Source: Actinomycetota bacterium
GTDB lineage: Bacteria > Actinomycetota > Actinomycetes > Nanopelagicales > Nanopelagicaceae
Length of the DNA: 60,937 nucleotides
Direction: 5' to 3'
Assembly: GCA_009701305.1 (NCBI GenBank)
Contig: WLKK01000002.1
Span: forward strand, 1 to 60,937
Shown: in pieces, positions 47,345 through 59,420 of the stretch
Position numbering within the stretch: the first letter of the stretch is position 1
Layout of the letters: every line of letters starts with the position of its first letter
Program-made: the position numbers and the translations under genes
Notes under the pieces: generated by a model
The model's input: only the letters and a program-made list of their open reading frames with translations
Database searches by the model: none
Told to the model about the DNA's origin: nothing

Positions 47345-47854
47345 TTAGGAAGCTGGCAGGATTACAACACAGCGATTTGGCTCTTCGCCTTCGGATTCGC
47401 TCGCGAGCCCCAATTCACCAATGGTGTCATGGATGACTTTGCGCTCAAAAGCATTCATCGGAGCCAAGGTAATCGACTCCCCGGTGCTTTTAACCTCTTC
47501 GGCACGCTCTTGGGCAAGGGTGCGTAACGCACTCTTTTTCTTATCGCGGAACCCTTCAATATCTAGCATTAATCGGGAGCGGTCACCGGTATTTTGCTGA
47601 ACTGCCATTCGGGTCAACTCCTGAAGTGCCTCAAGAACTTCTCCCTCTTCACCGATTAGGTGGGTCAGCTCGCCACCTTCAATTGCCAGCGCTGCCCGGC
47701 CATTTTCAACATCAATATCAATATCCCCAGGCAAATCAGCGATATCGAGCAAAACCTCTAGGTAATCTGCGGCGAGGTCGCCCTCCTCCTCTAAACGTGA
47801 AATCTCACTCTTCTCTAATTTCTCTGGCTTCTCTAATTTCTCGGTCTTTTCCAT
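47345..47854 (-). CDS. jag: Jag/KhpB-type RNA-binding protein
   Basis: A 169-residue protein with a KH domain and a C-terminal R3H domain (MLDIEGFRDKKKSALRTLAQ, LAPMNAFERKVIHDTI) that binds RNA. I start at the ATG at 47854 because AGGAGG lies five bases upstream; the frame extends to a TTG at 47875. The first 20 residues are a Glu/Lys repeat (EKLEKPEKLEK). The position between yidC and rsmG is conserved. Confidence 0.92.
   Translation of the reverse strand: MEKTEKLEKPEKLEKSEISRLEEEGDLAADYLEVLLDIADLPGDIDIDVENGRAALAIEGGELTHLIGEEGEVLEALQELTRMAVQQNTGDRSRLMLDIEGFRDKKKSALRTLAQERAEEVKSTGESITLAPMNAFERKVIHDTIGELGLASESEGEEPNRCVVILPAS
47810..47842 (-). repeat. 18-bp duplication in the jag N-terminus
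   Basis: A 15-base sequence encoding EKLEK is present twice, separated by three bases, giving EKLEKPEKLEK. It keeps the frame. Confidence 0.85.
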
Positions 47855-47917
47855 CTCTGCCTCCTGCTCAATCAACCACCCATTTTGGGCGGTATGTGAA
47901 ATTTATAGTGGTTTGTA

Positions 47918-48853
47918 CTAGTTCTTCGGATTCTTCGGATTCTTCGGATTCTTGGGTTTCTTCTTTTTCTTCTCATTTTTTGGCTGTTGCCGCTGCCCTT
48001 TTGGCTCCTCAATCACAACATCGCCAGGTGCTTCATCATCTGTTGGTTTAACTCCATTTTTTAACGCCCGCTTTGCTTCCAACTCTTCATACGCTGGTGA
48101 TCCTGGAGTTGGATTTCTTTTAATTACATAAAACTGTTGTCCCATTGTCCAAAGATTTGTTGTTAACCAATACAACAAAACTCCAACAGGAAAATTAACT
48201 CCGGTCACTGCAAAAATTACTGGAAATAAATACAACATAATTTTTTGTTGTTGCAACATCATATTTGGAGCACCAGTATTTTTTGGCATTCCCTTAACCA
48301 TTAATTGTCGTTGGGTAATAAATGTAGAAGCAGACATCAAAATAATCATGATCATTGCAACAACTTTGACCATGCTGTCAGAGCTTCCTAAAAATGTTTG
48401 TGAAATTGGCGCACCAAAAATTGTTGCTGCGCCAGCGCTAGAAACATCTGCGGCAGTTAAAACGCCTCGAGGCACACCTTGTCCGATTCCATTTAAAACA
48501 CCGAATAATGCGAAGAAGATTGGTGCTTGCGCCAAAATCGGAAAACAAGAAGCAAGTGGATTTGTTCCATGTTTTTGGTAGAGCTTCATCATCTCTTCAG
48601 ATTGTTTTTGCCGATCATCTTTATATTTTTTCTGAATCTCTTTTAATTCTGGTTGTAAAACAGTCAATGCTCGTTGACTTTTAATTTGTTTCACAAAAAG
48701 TGGAATCAATAAAATTCTGATCAAAACTACAAGTCCGATAATGGCAAAGCCCCAAGTGACTCCACTCTCGGCTCCGAACAATGGCGCAAGCAAGCCGTGA
48801 AAAAACATGATGACCCATGAAACGGCGTTGTATAGCGGATTAAAAATCCCCAC
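47918..48853 (-). CDS. yidC: Membrane protein insertase YidC
   Basis: A 311-residue Oxa1-type insertase without the large periplasmic domain of enterobacterial YidC. The first helix region is followed by VTWGFAIIGLVVLIRILLIP, then a cytoplasmic hairpin (PELKEIQKKYKDDRQKQSEEM) and four further helices. The C-terminal tail is very basic and ends in KNPKNPKN repeats, which may help ribosome contact. It starts with GTG, overlapping yidD by 14 bases. Confidence 0.95.
   Translation of the reverse strand: MGIFNPLYNAVSWVIMFFHGLLAPLFGAESGVTWGFAIIGLVVLIRILLIPLFVKQIKSQRALTVLQPELKEIQKKYKDDRQKQSEEMMKLYQKHGTNPLASCFPILAQAPIFFALFGVLNGIGQGVPRGVLTAADVSSAGAATIFGAPISQTFLGSSDSMVKVVAMIMIILMSASTFITQRQLMVKGMPKNTGAPNMMLQQQKIMLYLFPVIFAVTGVNFPVGVLLYWLTTNLWTMGQQFYVIKRNPTPGSPAYEELEAKRALKNGVKPTDDEAPGDVVIEEPKGQRQQPKNEKKKKKPKNPKNPKNPKN
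47921..47956 (-). repeat. 9-bp tandem repeat at the yidC 3' end
   Basis: Four units of ATTCTTCGG (plus-strand sense, first and last with one change) encode the terminal Lys-Asn-Pro repeats of YidC and run up to its stop codon. Confidence 0.92.
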
Positions 48854-49097
48854 GGATTAGCCCCTGTTCCCTTGAACTTGCTGAAAAGTAATCAATTCCG
48901 CCTTTAGACCAAGGGTTACAGCGTAATAAACGCCAGCCCGTAAGCCCAATCCCAATAATGACCCCACGCTCTTGAAATGCGGATAACGCGTAGTTGGAAC
49001 AAGTTGGGTAGTACTTACAACGAGGAACCATTGATGGCGAAATCCATTTTTGATATCCCTTAATTAATGCGATCGGAAATTTTGCGAGTTGGTTCAT
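48840..49097 (-). CDS. yidD: Membrane protein insertion efficiency factor YidD
   Basis: An 85-residue protein with the YidD signature ISPSMVPRCKYYPTCSNYAL and the GWRLLRCNPWSKGGID segment, holding three conserved cysteines. An amphipathic N-terminal helix associates with the membrane. It overlaps rnpA by four bases and yidC by fourteen, the standard order. Confidence 0.94.
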   Translation of the reverse strand: MNQLAKFPIALIKGYQKWISPSMVPRCKYYPTCSNYALSAFQERGVIIGIGLTGWRLLRCNPWSKGGIDYFSASSREQGLIRGDF

Positions 49098-49429
49098 GCC
49101 AATGCCTTTTTTAACGCAGCTTCGAACTCATCACTTAATTGAGTTGATGAAATCTCTGAAGCACTCTGCGGGAAAGCTCGCGCCACTAACAAGGAACCGT
49201 TTGGCAATAACGGGAGAATTGGGGAAATGGCATGGCGTAATTTTCGCGCAACGCGGTGGCGAACCACAGAGTTACCTACACTCTTTGCCACAATCAGCCC
49301 CGCTTTCGGTGGAGCATTCTCCGTACTTCTATGGAGAAAGAGTTGAAAAGATTTTGAGTTTATTTTTCTTCCGCTAAGTGCGATTGCGAAATCTGATTTC
49401 TTTTTTAACCTATTTGCCGCCGGAAGCAT
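49094..49429 (-). CDS. rnpA: Ribonuclease P protein component
   Basis: A 111-residue basic protein that assists RNase P RNA in maturing tRNA 5' ends. The signature region is GLIVAKSVGNSVVRHRVARKLRHAI, shown by VGNSVVRHRVARKLRH, and the N-terminus is NRLKKKSDFAIAL. It lies 73 bases after rpmH, as usual. Confidence 0.93.
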   Translation of the reverse strand: MLPAANRLKKKSDFAIALSGRKINSKSFQLFLHRSTENAPPKAGLIVAKSVGNSVVRHRVARKLRHAISPILPLLPNGSLLVARAFPQSASEISSTQLSDEFEAALKKALA

Positions 49430-49502
49430 CTCTTAAGCCTCTTTTATTTAACGTTACTTAAGTTGCTTGACTTGACTCGGCTTGGCCCGCAAATCGCTGC
49501 AA

Positions 49503-49640
49503 TTAGGCAGAGATACGCAAGCGCCCTTTTGCACGACGTGCTGATAGGACTGCGCGGCCTGCACGAGTTGCCATACGTGCACGGAAACCATGCTTTTTTG
49601 CGCGACGACGGTTATTTGGCTGAAAAGTACGTTTTGACAC
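49503..49640 (-). CDS. rpmH: Ribosomal protein bL34
   Basis: A 45-residue highly basic protein read on the minus strand from a GTG at 49640, preceded by GGAG at seven bases. It reads [19 protein letters not shown] followed by [19 protein letters not shown], the L34 signature. It is short enough to be missed by automatic length cut-offs. The 5' gap holds a small GAGCG-N7-CGCTC hairpin at 49669-49685. Confidence 0.97.
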   Translation of the reverse strand: MSKRTFQPNNRRRAKKHGFRARMATRAGRAVLSARRAKGRLRISA

Positions 49641-49964
49641 TTGATTGCTCCTAGCGCTTTTGGGGTAAGAGCGTGCTATTCGCTCAGGCGGCTAAAGGTA
49701 CGGCCCTTCGGGGAGTGCGGTCAAACTCTGGGTTTTGCAAAAGCTCGCTCCACAACTCCAAAGGTCAGGTTTAGAGTTGTGGATAACTATTTGTCATTGC
49801 AGTAAATACTCGCTATCGTCCAACCTTCTCCACAGGCTAGCGGGTTTTCCCTACTTATTGGGTGGCAGGACTCCGACAAAACGGACAATTGCTAAGTATT
49901 ACCCCACAGTTTGTGGATAACTTTGTGGATAAAGCGGTGGGTAAGTATAGAAAATGAGGTTTTA
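49641..49964. promoter_or_regulatory. rpmH-dnaA divergent control region with DnaA boxes
   Basis: This 324-bp gap has no gene. Consensus DnaA boxes (TTATCCACA on the minus strand) lie at 49778-49786, 49912-49920 and 49924-49932, plus a one-mismatch box TTCTCCACA at 49826-49834 on the plus strand. The last two boxes are 12 bp apart and end 32 bp before the dnaA start, so autoregulation by DnaA is likely. GAGG five bases before the GTG is the dnaA ribosome-binding site. Confidence 0.8.
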
Positions 49965-51401
49965 GTGACTGACTCCCTTTCAGTTGAAGCAACACTGGAC
50001 TTGCCGACCCTTTGGGCGGGCACAATTAAAAAGATTGCTGAAGACGCCCCGCAACATCGTGCATTTTTAAGTTTAACCCGGCCAATGGGTGTAATTGATA
50101 GCAATGGCAGCACCACGATTCTTATCGCTGCACCAAATGCATTTGCTAAAGATGTTTTGGAAACCAGATTGCGTTCGCTAATTACCGAAACTCTTTCATA
50201 TGAACTTGGTCGCGAAGTTCGCGTCGCGGTGACTATTGATGAATCACTCGAAGTCGCCCAGCGCCCAGAAGTTGAACTCACTACCCCAGTTATTGAAGAA
50301 GAGACTGCTCCGCAAAGAGCTGGCACCGGTCGTGGCAACGAGCCTTTATTAAGTAAAGAGCCTTACCAATTAAATCCACGTTATATTTTTGAAACATTTG
50401 TAATCGGTTCCTCAAATCGTTTTGCTCATGCTGCCGCGGTCGCCGTGGCCGAGGCCCCAGGAAAGGCGTACAACCCACTATTTATTTATGGTGAATCAGG
50501 TCTTGGTAAAACACATTTACTTCATGCCATTGGTGCATATGCCCGCGAACTTTATAGTGGATTGCGCGTTCGTTACGTTTCGAGTGAAGAGTTTACAAAT
50601 GATTTTATTAACTCTATCCGCGACGACAAGGCCGCGGTATTTCAAAAACGTTATCGCGATGTAGACCTACTTTTAGTTGACGACATTCAATTCTTAGAAA
50701 ATAAAGAGCGGACACAGGAAGAGTTTTTCCATACTTTTAATACGCTTTATAACGCTAACAAACAAATTGTAATTTCTAGTGACCGCCCGCCAAAACAATT
50801 GGCGACTTTGGAAGATCGACTCCGCTCCCGATTCGAATGGGGTTTGATCACAGATATCCAACCTCCCGAATTAGAAACTCGGATTGCTATTTTGCGCAAG
50901 AAAGCAGCACAAGATCGCCTGAACGCACCAGATGATGTTTTGGAATATATCGCCAGCAAAATCTCAACAAATATCCGCGAACTAGAAGGTGCGTTGATTC
51001 GCGTTACCGCCTTCGCGAGTTTAAATCGCCAGGGCGTAGATCTCTCACTAGCTGAAATTGTTTTGAAAGATTTAATTCCTGATGATCACGGCCCTGAGAT
51101 CACAGCGGCAACGATCATGGCGCAAACTTCATCTTATTTCAGTCTCACTATTGATGATCTTTGCGGCACCTCACGCTCTCGCGCTTTAGTTAATGCTCGA
51201 CAAGTTGCGATGTACCTTTGCCGAGAGTTGACTGATTTGTCTTTGCCTAAAATTGGCCAAACTTTTGGCGGCCGTGACCACACAACTGTGATGCACGCAG
51301 ATCGAAAAATTAGGCAGTTGATGGCTGAGAGAAGATCGATTTATAACCAGGTAACAGAGCTAACTAACCGGATCCGGACCCAAGCCCGAACCGGTAATTA
51401 A
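49965..51401 (+). CDS. dnaA: Chromosomal replication initiator DnaA
   Basis: A 478-residue AAA+ initiator. Domain I is at the N-terminus and the acidic domain II linker is short. Domain III has Walker A GESGLGKT (about 177-184) and Walker B LLVDDIQF, and domain IV carries the DnaA-box binding [14 protein letters not shown] start at the GTG at 49965; the open frame reaches 49911 but that part holds two DnaA boxes and a GAGG site fits the later start. Confidence 0.97.
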   Translation: MTDSLSVEATLDLPTLWAGTIKKIAEDAPQHRAFLSLTRPMGVIDSNGSTTILIAAPNAFAKDVLETRLRSLITETLSYELGREVRVAVTIDESLEVAQRPEVELTTPVIEEETAPQRAGTGRGNEPLLSKEPYQLNPRYIFETFVIGSSNRFAHAAAVAVAEAPGKAYNPLFIYGESGLGKTHLLHAIGAYARELYSGLRVRYVSSEEFTNDFINSIRDDKAAVFQKRYRDVDLLLVDDIQFLENKERTQEEFFHTFNTLYNANKQIVISSDRPPKQLATLEDRLRSRFEWGLITDIQPPELETRIAILRKKAAQDRLNAPDDVLEYIASKISTNIRELEGALIRVTAFASLNRQGVDLSLAEIVLKDLIPDDHGPEITAATIMAQTSSYFSLTIDDLCGTSRSRALVNARQVAMYLCRELTDLSLPKIGQTFGGRDHTTVMHADRKIRQLMAERRSIYNQVTELTNRIRTQARTGN

Positions 51402-51827
51402 CTTCTCTTGAGAGCTCTGATTGGCCTGTCTAATATGTCTGATTCGTTCCTTAAATGGGGGTTCCACAGTTGGGGATATATCTGGGGATAAAACCGTTTT
51501 TTACGAGTGGTTTTACCTCATTACTGTGGAGATCTTTTGAAGGCTCTTTCGGTCTTGAGCAGCCCTGTGGTTAACTCAGGCTTTTTCCACAAGAGAGGTA
51601 AGGTTATCCACAGAGAATAAAGGAAGCTTTCTGGGTTTAACCTGCTGAAATGGTAGTTGTCCACAGATATCTGCCAGCCTATGACTACTACTACCTTTAA
51701 TTAACCTATAAGTAAAAATAAGTAAAAGTCACAAAATAAGCATTTAAAGAGAAATTAGAAAAACAGAGTAGAGATATTTAGTTGAAAATGGGAGAGGATT
51801 CACCTCACCTAAGAGGAGTTAAGAACG
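51402..51827. other. Origin of replication oriC
   Basis: The 426-bp dnaA-dnaN gap has no gene. It holds a consensus DnaA box at 51604-51612 and one-mismatch boxes at 51483-51491 (minus), 51566-51574 (minus), 51583-51591 and 51657-51665, plus a two-mismatch box at 51525-51533. Downstream a CTA triplet repeat (51685-51693; TAG on the minus strand) resembles a DnaA-trio. An AT-rich stretch at about 51695-51785 is the likely unwinding element. GAGGAG before dnaN is its ribosome-binding site. Confidence 0.9.
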
Positions 51828-52952
51828 ATGAGATTTATTGTAGAGCGCGATGCTTTAGCTGATGGCGTTATGTGGGTTTCCCGGTCTTTATCTGCGCGCC
51901 CAATCATGCCGGTTTTATTAGGCGTTCTAATTAACGCTGATAAAAAAGGCGTCCATCTTTCCGGATACGACCTGGAAACTTCAGGGAAAGCAGAAGTTGT
52001 TGCGGATGTAAAAGAAGAAGGAACGGTTTTGGTTTCTGGAAAACTGCTTTCCGATATTGCGAGAGCGCTACCAAATAAACCGGTAACTTTTTCATTAGAC
52101 GGAAATAGAGTTTCGGTAATTTCTGGAAGTGCAAAGTTCGCCCTCCCAACACTTTCGGTGAGTGATTACCCAAATCTTCCAGAACTCCCGAGTGAAACCG
52201 GAAGATTGTCGGGTGATTTATTTGCAGAAGCTGTAGGACAAGTTGCAATCGCCGCAGGTAAAGACGATTCACTTCCCGTGTTAACGGGCGTGTATGTCGA
52301 GATAGAAGAAAACAAATTAATTTTGGCTGCAACTGATAGATATCGTTTAGCAGTAAGAGAATTAAATTGGGATGCGCCAAGAGCAAGTGCCGCCGCATTA
52401 ATTCGCGCACGAACTTTAAATGAAGCTGCAAAATCTTTAGCAGGTGTTAAAAGCGTAAGCATCGCTCTTGCCGCCGCAACAGCTACTGAACGGTTGATTG
52501 GTTTTGCAAGTGAAGGAAAGGTCATGACATCGAGAATGCTCGATGGAACTTTCCCCCCATACCGTCATCTACTTCCTTCAGAGCGCAGCGCAACAGCGGT
52601 GGTAGAAGTTGCACCTTTTGTTGATTCTGTGCGACGAGTTGCATTAGTCGCGGACAAAACGGTTCCACTTCGCTTGGCTTTTAATCCCGGTGCACTAACC
52701 CTTGAAGCAGGAGTCGGCGACGACGCACAAGCGACCGAAGAACTTGAAATCGCATTTGACGGAGAAGCCTTATCTATCGCATTTAATCCAACCTTCCTTC
52801 TCGATGGACTTGCTGCGGTTAACTCTGCGTATGTAGAGATTGCATTTACCGGCGGAAGTAAGCCGGCGGTACTTTCCGGGAAATCTAGTGCCGATGGCGA
52901 ATCAGATTTTTCTTACCGCTACTTGCTAATGCCAATGCGGTACTCCTCTTAA
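51828..52952 (+). CDS. dnaN: DNA polymerase III beta sliding clamp
   Basis: A 374-residue clamp with three repeated domains. The start MRFIVERDALADGVMWVSR, the central LPVLTGVYVEIEENKLILAATDRYRLAVREL (shown by LAATDRYRLAVREL) and the C-terminal YRYLLMPMR are typical. It encircles DNA and holds the polymerase. recF follows after two bases. Confidence 0.97.
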   Translation: MRFIVERDALADGVMWVSRSLSARPIMPVLLGVLINADKKGVHLSGYDLETSGKAEVVADVKEEGTVLVSGKLLSDIARALPNKPVTFSLDGNRVSVISGSAKFALPTLSVSDYPNLPELPSETGRLSGDLFAEAVGQVAIAAGKDDSLPVLTGVYVEIEENKLILAATDRYRLAVRELNWDAPRASAAALIRARTLNEAAKSLAGVKSVSIALAAATATERLIGFASEGKVMTSRMLDGTFPPYRHLLPSERSATAVVEVAPFVDSVRRVALVADKTVPLRLAFNPGALTLEAGVGDDAQATEELEIAFDGEALSIAFNPTFLLDGLAAVNSAYVEIAFTGGSKPAVLSGKSSADGESDFSYRYLLMPMRYSS

Positions 52953-52954
52953 CA

Positions 52955-54040
52955 GTGCATCTAACTTTTTTATCTTTAACTGATTTCAGGTCTTATAAAA
53001 ACGCTGAATTAGTTTTGCGGCCGGGCGTAACTACATTTATCGGTAGCAATGGTGAGGGCAAAACCAATTTCGCAGAGGCGATTGGTTATCTGGCTTATCT
53101 TTCTTCCCACAGAACTGGTTCAGATACGCCGCTAATTCGTTTGGGTTGCGAGCGGGCATACATTCGCGCAAAAGTTATGAATGATGACCGCGAAGAGTTG
53201 TTAGAGATTGAAATAAATAATGGCCGCGCAAATCGAGGCCGGATAAATCAAAGTCCGACTAAATCCACAAAAGAGGTGCTCGGGCATTTACGTGCGGTCC
53301 TATTTACGCCCGAAGATTTGTCACTAGTAAAAGGTGATCCAAGCGAAAGACGTGATTATCTGGACAAGATATTAATTTCGCGCACGCCACGATTAGCCGG
53401 GACCATCACAGATTACGAAAGAGTTATTAAACAACGTAACTCACTTTTAAAGACTCGGCCTAATGAAAGAGAGTTAATCCCGTGGGATGGCCAGTTAGCA
53501 AAATTAGCGAGCCAAGTAATCGCGGCAAGGTTGGCTCTAGTTGAAGAGTTAAGACCGTTGGTCGTGGCCGCTTACTCGAAAATCGCGGCGGGAGATAATG
53601 TAAATATTGAATACAAATCTTCTGGGGAATTAGAACAACGCGAAGCAAGTGCAATTGAAGCGGAAATATTATTAGCGCTCCCGGATTTGAGAAGAGCTGA
53701 GATTGAAAGAGGGTTGTCCCTAATCGGTCCGCATCGGGATGATTTACTTTTAACACTCGGCGCCGCACCGGTGCGTGGGTATGCAAGCCAAGGTGAATCA
53801 TGGTCTTTTGCACTTTCGTTAAGAGTTGCCGCTTATCACCTCTTCCGTTCCGACGGTGATTTGCCTATCTTGATCCTTGATGATGTCTTCGCTGAACTGG
53901 ATGCGACCAGAAGGAAAGCCTTAGTTGAATTAATAAAGGATGGTGAACAGGTGATCGTGACGGCTGCGGTGGAAGAGGATTTACCGCAGGATTTACTTCA
54001 TCGGAAAATTTATGTAAGTAATGGCACCTTAAATGAGTAA
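52955..54040 (+). CDS. recF: Recombination/gap repair protein RecF
   Basis: A 361-residue SMC-like ATPase that loads RecA at single-strand gaps. Walker A is GSNGEGKTN near residues 29-37, the ABC signature region SQGESWSFALSLR lies near residue 278, and Walker B is LPILILDDVFAELD. It starts with GTG two bases after dnaN and overlaps dciA by eight bases. Confidence 0.95.
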   Translation: MHLTFLSLTDFRSYKNAELVLRPGVTTFIGSNGEGKTNFAEAIGYLAYLSSHRTGSDTPLIRLGCERAYIRAKVMNDDREELLEIEINNGRANRGRINQSPTKSTKEVLGHLRAVLFTPEDLSLVKGDPSERRDYLDKILISRTPRLAGTITDYERVIKQRNSLLKTRPNERELIPWDGQLAKLASQVIAARLALVEELRPLVVAAYSKIAAGDNVNIEYKSSGELEQREASAIEAEILLALPDLRRAEIERGLSLIGPHRDDLLLTLGAAPVRGYASQGESWSFALSLRVAAYHLFRSDGDLPILILDDVFAELDATRRKALVELIKDGEQVIVTAAVEEDLPQDLLHRKIYVSNGTLNE

Positions 54041-54515
54041 CCAACGAGATTTAGCAAGGGCTTTACTGGCTTCAGCACGCAGACACTCACACCGATTTCG
54101 TAAAGAAGGATCATCAGGGCGAAGAGAAAATTCAGAAAATTCAGAAAACGAGCAAGGTCAATCGGTTGGCCCGCAATTAATAAATGAATCACTCTCTGAA
54201 TTAATTGCAGATCAAGGTTGGGGCGAGCATTTAAAAATTGGTGATCTATTTACCAGGTGGGATGAAATTGTCGGAGCTGAGATTGCGCAGAACGCAAAAC
54301 CAATGCGGTTAACAGATGGAAAATTGTTAATCGAAGCAAGAAGCACCGCATGGGCCACTCAATTGAGATTGATGAGTGATGATTTGAAGAGACGAATTGC
54401 CGCCGAAGGGCTGGAGTTGGCCGAGATTGAAGTGGTCGGACCGCGTTCACCTTCATGGAGGCGTGGGGGGTGGACCGTCAAAGGGGGGCGTGGTCCACGC
54501 GACACCTACGGCTGA
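54033..54515 (+). CDS. dciA: DciA family helicase operator (DUF721)
   Basis: A 160-residue DUF721 protein. The core at about residues 55-130 (FTRWDEIVGAEIAQNAKPM, LLIEARSTAWATQLRLM) is the KH-like domain of DciA, the ancestral DnaB loader in bacteria without DnaC/DnaI. The N-terminal 45 residues are charged and contain an ENSENSEN repeat from 9-bp units (54126-54152). The C-terminus ends in a Gly/Arg-rich tail. The position between recF and gyrB is conserved in Actinobacteria. Confidence 0.9.
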   Translation: MSNQRDLARALLASARRHSHRFRKEGSSGRRENSENSENEQGQSVGPQLINESLSELIADQGWGEHLKIGDLFTRWDEIVGAEIAQNAKPMRLTDGKLLIEARSTAWATQLRLMSDDLKRRIAAEGLELAEIEVVGPRSPSWRRGGWTVKGGRGPRDTYG

Positions 54516-54544
54516 CCCCAGTTGTGTGGGGGGAGTTTAATTAG

Positions 54545-56662
<2,118 letters not shown>

Positions 56663-56681
56663 GTTATGGAGTTTGTAAATT

Positions 56682-59162
56682 ATGGATGAGACACGCGACC
56701 GGGTAGAACTTGTCGATCTCCAAGTGGAGATGGCACGTTCTTACCTCGACTATGCGATGAGTGTGATCGTTGGTCGTGCGCTTCCTGATATTCGCGATGG
56801 ATTAAAACCAGTTCACCGCCGCGTTCTTTATGCGATGTTTGACGCGGGCTACAGACCTGATCGTGGTTATTACAAATCTTCCCGTGTAGTTGGTGACGTA
56901 ATGGGTAATTACCACCCACACGGTGACACAGCTATTTACGACACCTTGGTGCGGTTAGCCCAAACTTGGTCATTGCGTTATCCACTTGTTGATGGAAATG
57001 GAAACTTTGGTTCACCTGGAAATGATCCAGCTGCTGCAATGCGTTACACCGAAGCTCGTCTTGCTCCACTTGCAATGGAAATGATGCGTGACATCGAACA
57101 AGGCACTGTTGATTTCACACCAAACTATGACGGACGATCTGAAGAACCAACAGTTTTGCCAAGCCGTTTCCCTAATCTTTTAGTTAATGGAAGTGCGGGA
57201 ATTGCAGTTGGTATGGCCACAAATATTCCGCCGCATAACTTGACTGAAGTTTGTCGTGGAGTGCAATGGTCACTAGAACATCCAGATGCCAGCAGCACGG
57301 AATTGCTAGAAGCATTACTTGGGTTTGTTAAGGGACCTGATTTCCCAACTAAAGGTTTAGTTGTTGGCCGTCAAGGGATTGAAGATGCATATCGCACTGG
57401 TCGCGGATCAATCACCATGCGAGCAGTTGTTGAAGTTGAAGAGATTAATGGCCGCACCTGTTTAGTTGTTAGTGAACTTCCGTATCAAGTTAACCCAGAC
57501 AATGTGGCTTTGAAAATTGCCGATCTAGTTAAAGATGGAAAAATCGCTGGAATTGCAGATGTTAGAGATGAAGGAAATGAGCGCTTAGGACAACGTTTAG
57601 TTGTTGTTCTGAAAAAAGATGCCGTAGCGAAAGTCGTTTTAAATAACCTTTTCAAACATACTCAATTACAAGAAACTTTTGGCGCCAATATGTTGGCTCT
57701 TGTTGATGGTGTGCCACGCACCCTGCGTCTGGATGAATTCATTCGTTATTACATTGATCATCAAATTGAAGTAATCGTTCGCCGAACCAAATTTAGGTTG
57801 GCGGAAAAAGAAAAGCGTGCCCATATTTTGAGCGGATACTTAAAGGCTCTCGATGCACTGGATGCGGTTATTGCACTTATTCGTGCGAGCCAAAGTACTG
57901 ATGATGCTCGTACCGGTTTGATGAAGTTATTAGATGTTGATGAAGTGCAAGCAAATGCTATTTTGGATATGCAACTTCGGAGATTGGCAGCGTTAGAGCG
58001 ACAAAAAATCATTGATGAATTCAACATTCTGATGGCTGAGATCATTGAGTTAAATGAAATTTTGGCAAGCCCAGCGAGACAGCGTGAAATAATATCAACT
58101 GAATTAGCCGAATTAACAAGTAAATATGGTGATGAACGGCGCACTCAGATTATTGCTGCGGAAGGAGAAATGGTTGCGGAGGATTTGATCACTCAAGAAG
58201 ATGTTGTAGTGACAATTACTCGCGGCGGATACTCCAAACGCACCAAAGCAGAGTTGTACCGCTCGCAACGCCGTGGTGGTAAAGGCGTGCGCGGTGCGGC
58301 ATTAAAACAAGATGACATTGTTGATCACTTTTTTGTGACAACAACGCATCATTGGATTTTGTTTTTTACAAATAAGGGAAGGGTTTATCGCGCTAAAGCG
58401 TACGAGCTTCCAGAAGCTGGTCGAGATGCACGTGGTCAACACGTCGCAAATCTTTTGGCATTCCAGCCAGATGAAAAGATTGCCCAAGTTCTAGCTATCG
58501 ATACCTATAACTCAAGTAATTTCTTGGTGATTGCAACACTTGGTGGATTAGTTAAGAAAACTGCGCTTTCAGAGTATGACTCAAATCGATCAGGTGGATT
58601 AATTGCAATTAACTTGCGACCAAACGACGAAGTTGTTTCAGCAGTTCTTGTTGGCGAACGCGATGATCTTTTATTGGTTTCCAAAAAAGCAATGTCATTA
58701 CGGTTCACCGCTGATGATGAAGCTCTTCGTCCAATGGGTCGATCTACAAGTGGTGTTATCGGTATGAAATTCCGCGCCGGCGATGAATTACTTGCGATGG
58801 ATCGCGTGATTGAAAATGGAAAATTAGATGTCTTTACTGCAACCGATGGTGGATATGCCAAGCGCACGCCGGTTGAGGAGTATCGCGTTCAAGGGCGTGG
58901 CGGTTTAGGAATTAAAGCTGCAAAGATTGATGAAGAGTCGCGTGGCACTTTAGTTGGCGCATTAATTGTGAGTGAAGAAGATGAAGTTCTGGCAATTACA
59001 TCTGCTGGAACAGTTATGCGAACCCCAGCGGCTGAGGTGCGCCGAACCGGTCGCGACACAATGGGAGTGCGTTTAGTCAATCTCACCGATGAAACTGTTG
59101 TTGTATCTATCGCACGAAATGCAGAAGCAGAGGGCAGCGAAAGCAGCGAAGTGGCGGAGTAA
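56682..59162 (+). CDS. gyrA: DNA gyrase subunit A
   Basis: The cleavage-religation subunit, 826 residues. The catalytic Tyr122 is in AAMRYTEAR, the quinolone-region sequence is [10 protein letters not shown] (Thr83, Asp87 by E. coli-like numbering), and the C-terminal domain contains the GyrA box QRRGGKG near residue 527. The tail is acidic. It follows gyrB after 19 bases. The DUF3566 gene often found between gyrA and tRNA-Ile is absent. Confidence 0.97.
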   Translation: MDETRDRVELVDLQVEMARSYLDYAMSVIVGRALPDIRDGLKPVHRRVLYAMFDAGYRPDRGYYKSSRVVGDVMGNYHPHGDTAIYDTLVRLAQTWSLRYPLVDGNGNFGSPGNDPAAAMRYTEARLAPLAMEMMRDIEQGTVDFTPNYDGRSEEPTVLPSRFPNLLVNGSAGIAVGMATNIPPHNLTEVCRGVQWSLEHPDASSTELLEALLGFVKGPDFPTKGLVVGRQGIEDAYRTGRGSITMRAVVEVEEINGRTCLVVSELPYQVNPDNVALKIADLVKDGKIAGIADVRDEGNERLGQRLVVVLKKDAVAKVVLNNLFKHTQLQETFGANMLALVDGVPRTLRLDEFIRYYIDHQIEVIVRRTKFRLAEKEKRAHILSGYLKALDALDAVIALIRASQSTDDARTGLMKLLDVDEVQANAILDMQLRRLAALERQKIIDEFNILMAEIIELNEILASPARQREIISTELAELTSKYGDERRTQIIAAEGEMVAEDLITQEDVVVTITRGGYSKRTKAELYRSQRRGGKGVRGAALKQDDIVDHFFVTTTHHWILFFTNKGRVYRAKAYELPEAGRDARGQHVANLLAFQPDEKIAQVLAIDTYNSSNFLVIATLGGLVKKTALSEYDSNRSGGLIAINLRPNDEVVSAVLVGERDDLLLVSKKAMSLRFTADDEALRPMGRSTSGVIGMKFRAGDELLAMDRVIENGKLDVFTATDGGYAKRTPVEEYRVQGRGGLGIKAAKIDEESRGTLVGALIVSEEDEVLAITSAGTVMRTPAAEVRRTGRDTMGVRLVNLTDETVVVSIARNAEAEGSESSEVAE

Positions 59163-59264
59163 TACGTTTCGGCGCTGCGGATAAGGGATTATCGGATTGG
59201 GAGGGCCGTCTTACTTAGGTGTAACCTTCCCCTTCGCAGTTGATGTATCAGAACTAAATAGCGG

Positions 59265-59339
59265 GCCTGTAGCTCAGCCTGGTTAGAGCGCTTCCCTGAT
59301 AAGGAAGAGGTCGGAGGTTCAAGTCCTCCCAGGCCCACA
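59265..59339 (+). tRNA. tRNA-Ile (anticodon GAT)
   Basis: A 75-nt cloverleaf: acceptor GGGCCTG with CAGGCCC, anticodon stem CTTCC/GGAAG around CTGATAA (GAT), and T loop TTCAAGT. No CCA is encoded. It lies 102 bp after gyrA; no gene is seen in that gap. Confidence 0.96.
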
Positions 59340-59354
59340 ATCCGGATTTGGCTC

Positions 59355-59378
59355 TTACCTAAATAGCCTTTTAGGTAA
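59355..59378. repeat. 9-bp inverted repeat after tRNA-Ile
   Basis: TTACCTAAA-N6-TTTAGGTAA is a perfect inverted repeat 15 bases after the tRNA. It is AT-rich and lacks a U tract, so it could be a weak terminator, a processing hairpin or an operator. The sequence TCTTACCTAAA also follows tRNA-Gly at 16247. Confidence 0.5.
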
Positions 59379-59420
59379 AAGGTTAGTTAGGATTAAGAAG
59401 TTGAAACGGAGGGTCCTAGG

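Noticed and set aside
47794-47809. Third parS-like site in jag (AAACGTGAAAT).
   Set aside because: Only one half of the palindrome matches.
59355-59378. Intrinsic terminator after tRNA-Ile.
   Set aside because: The stem is AT-rich and not followed by a T run, so it is listed only as an inverted repeat.
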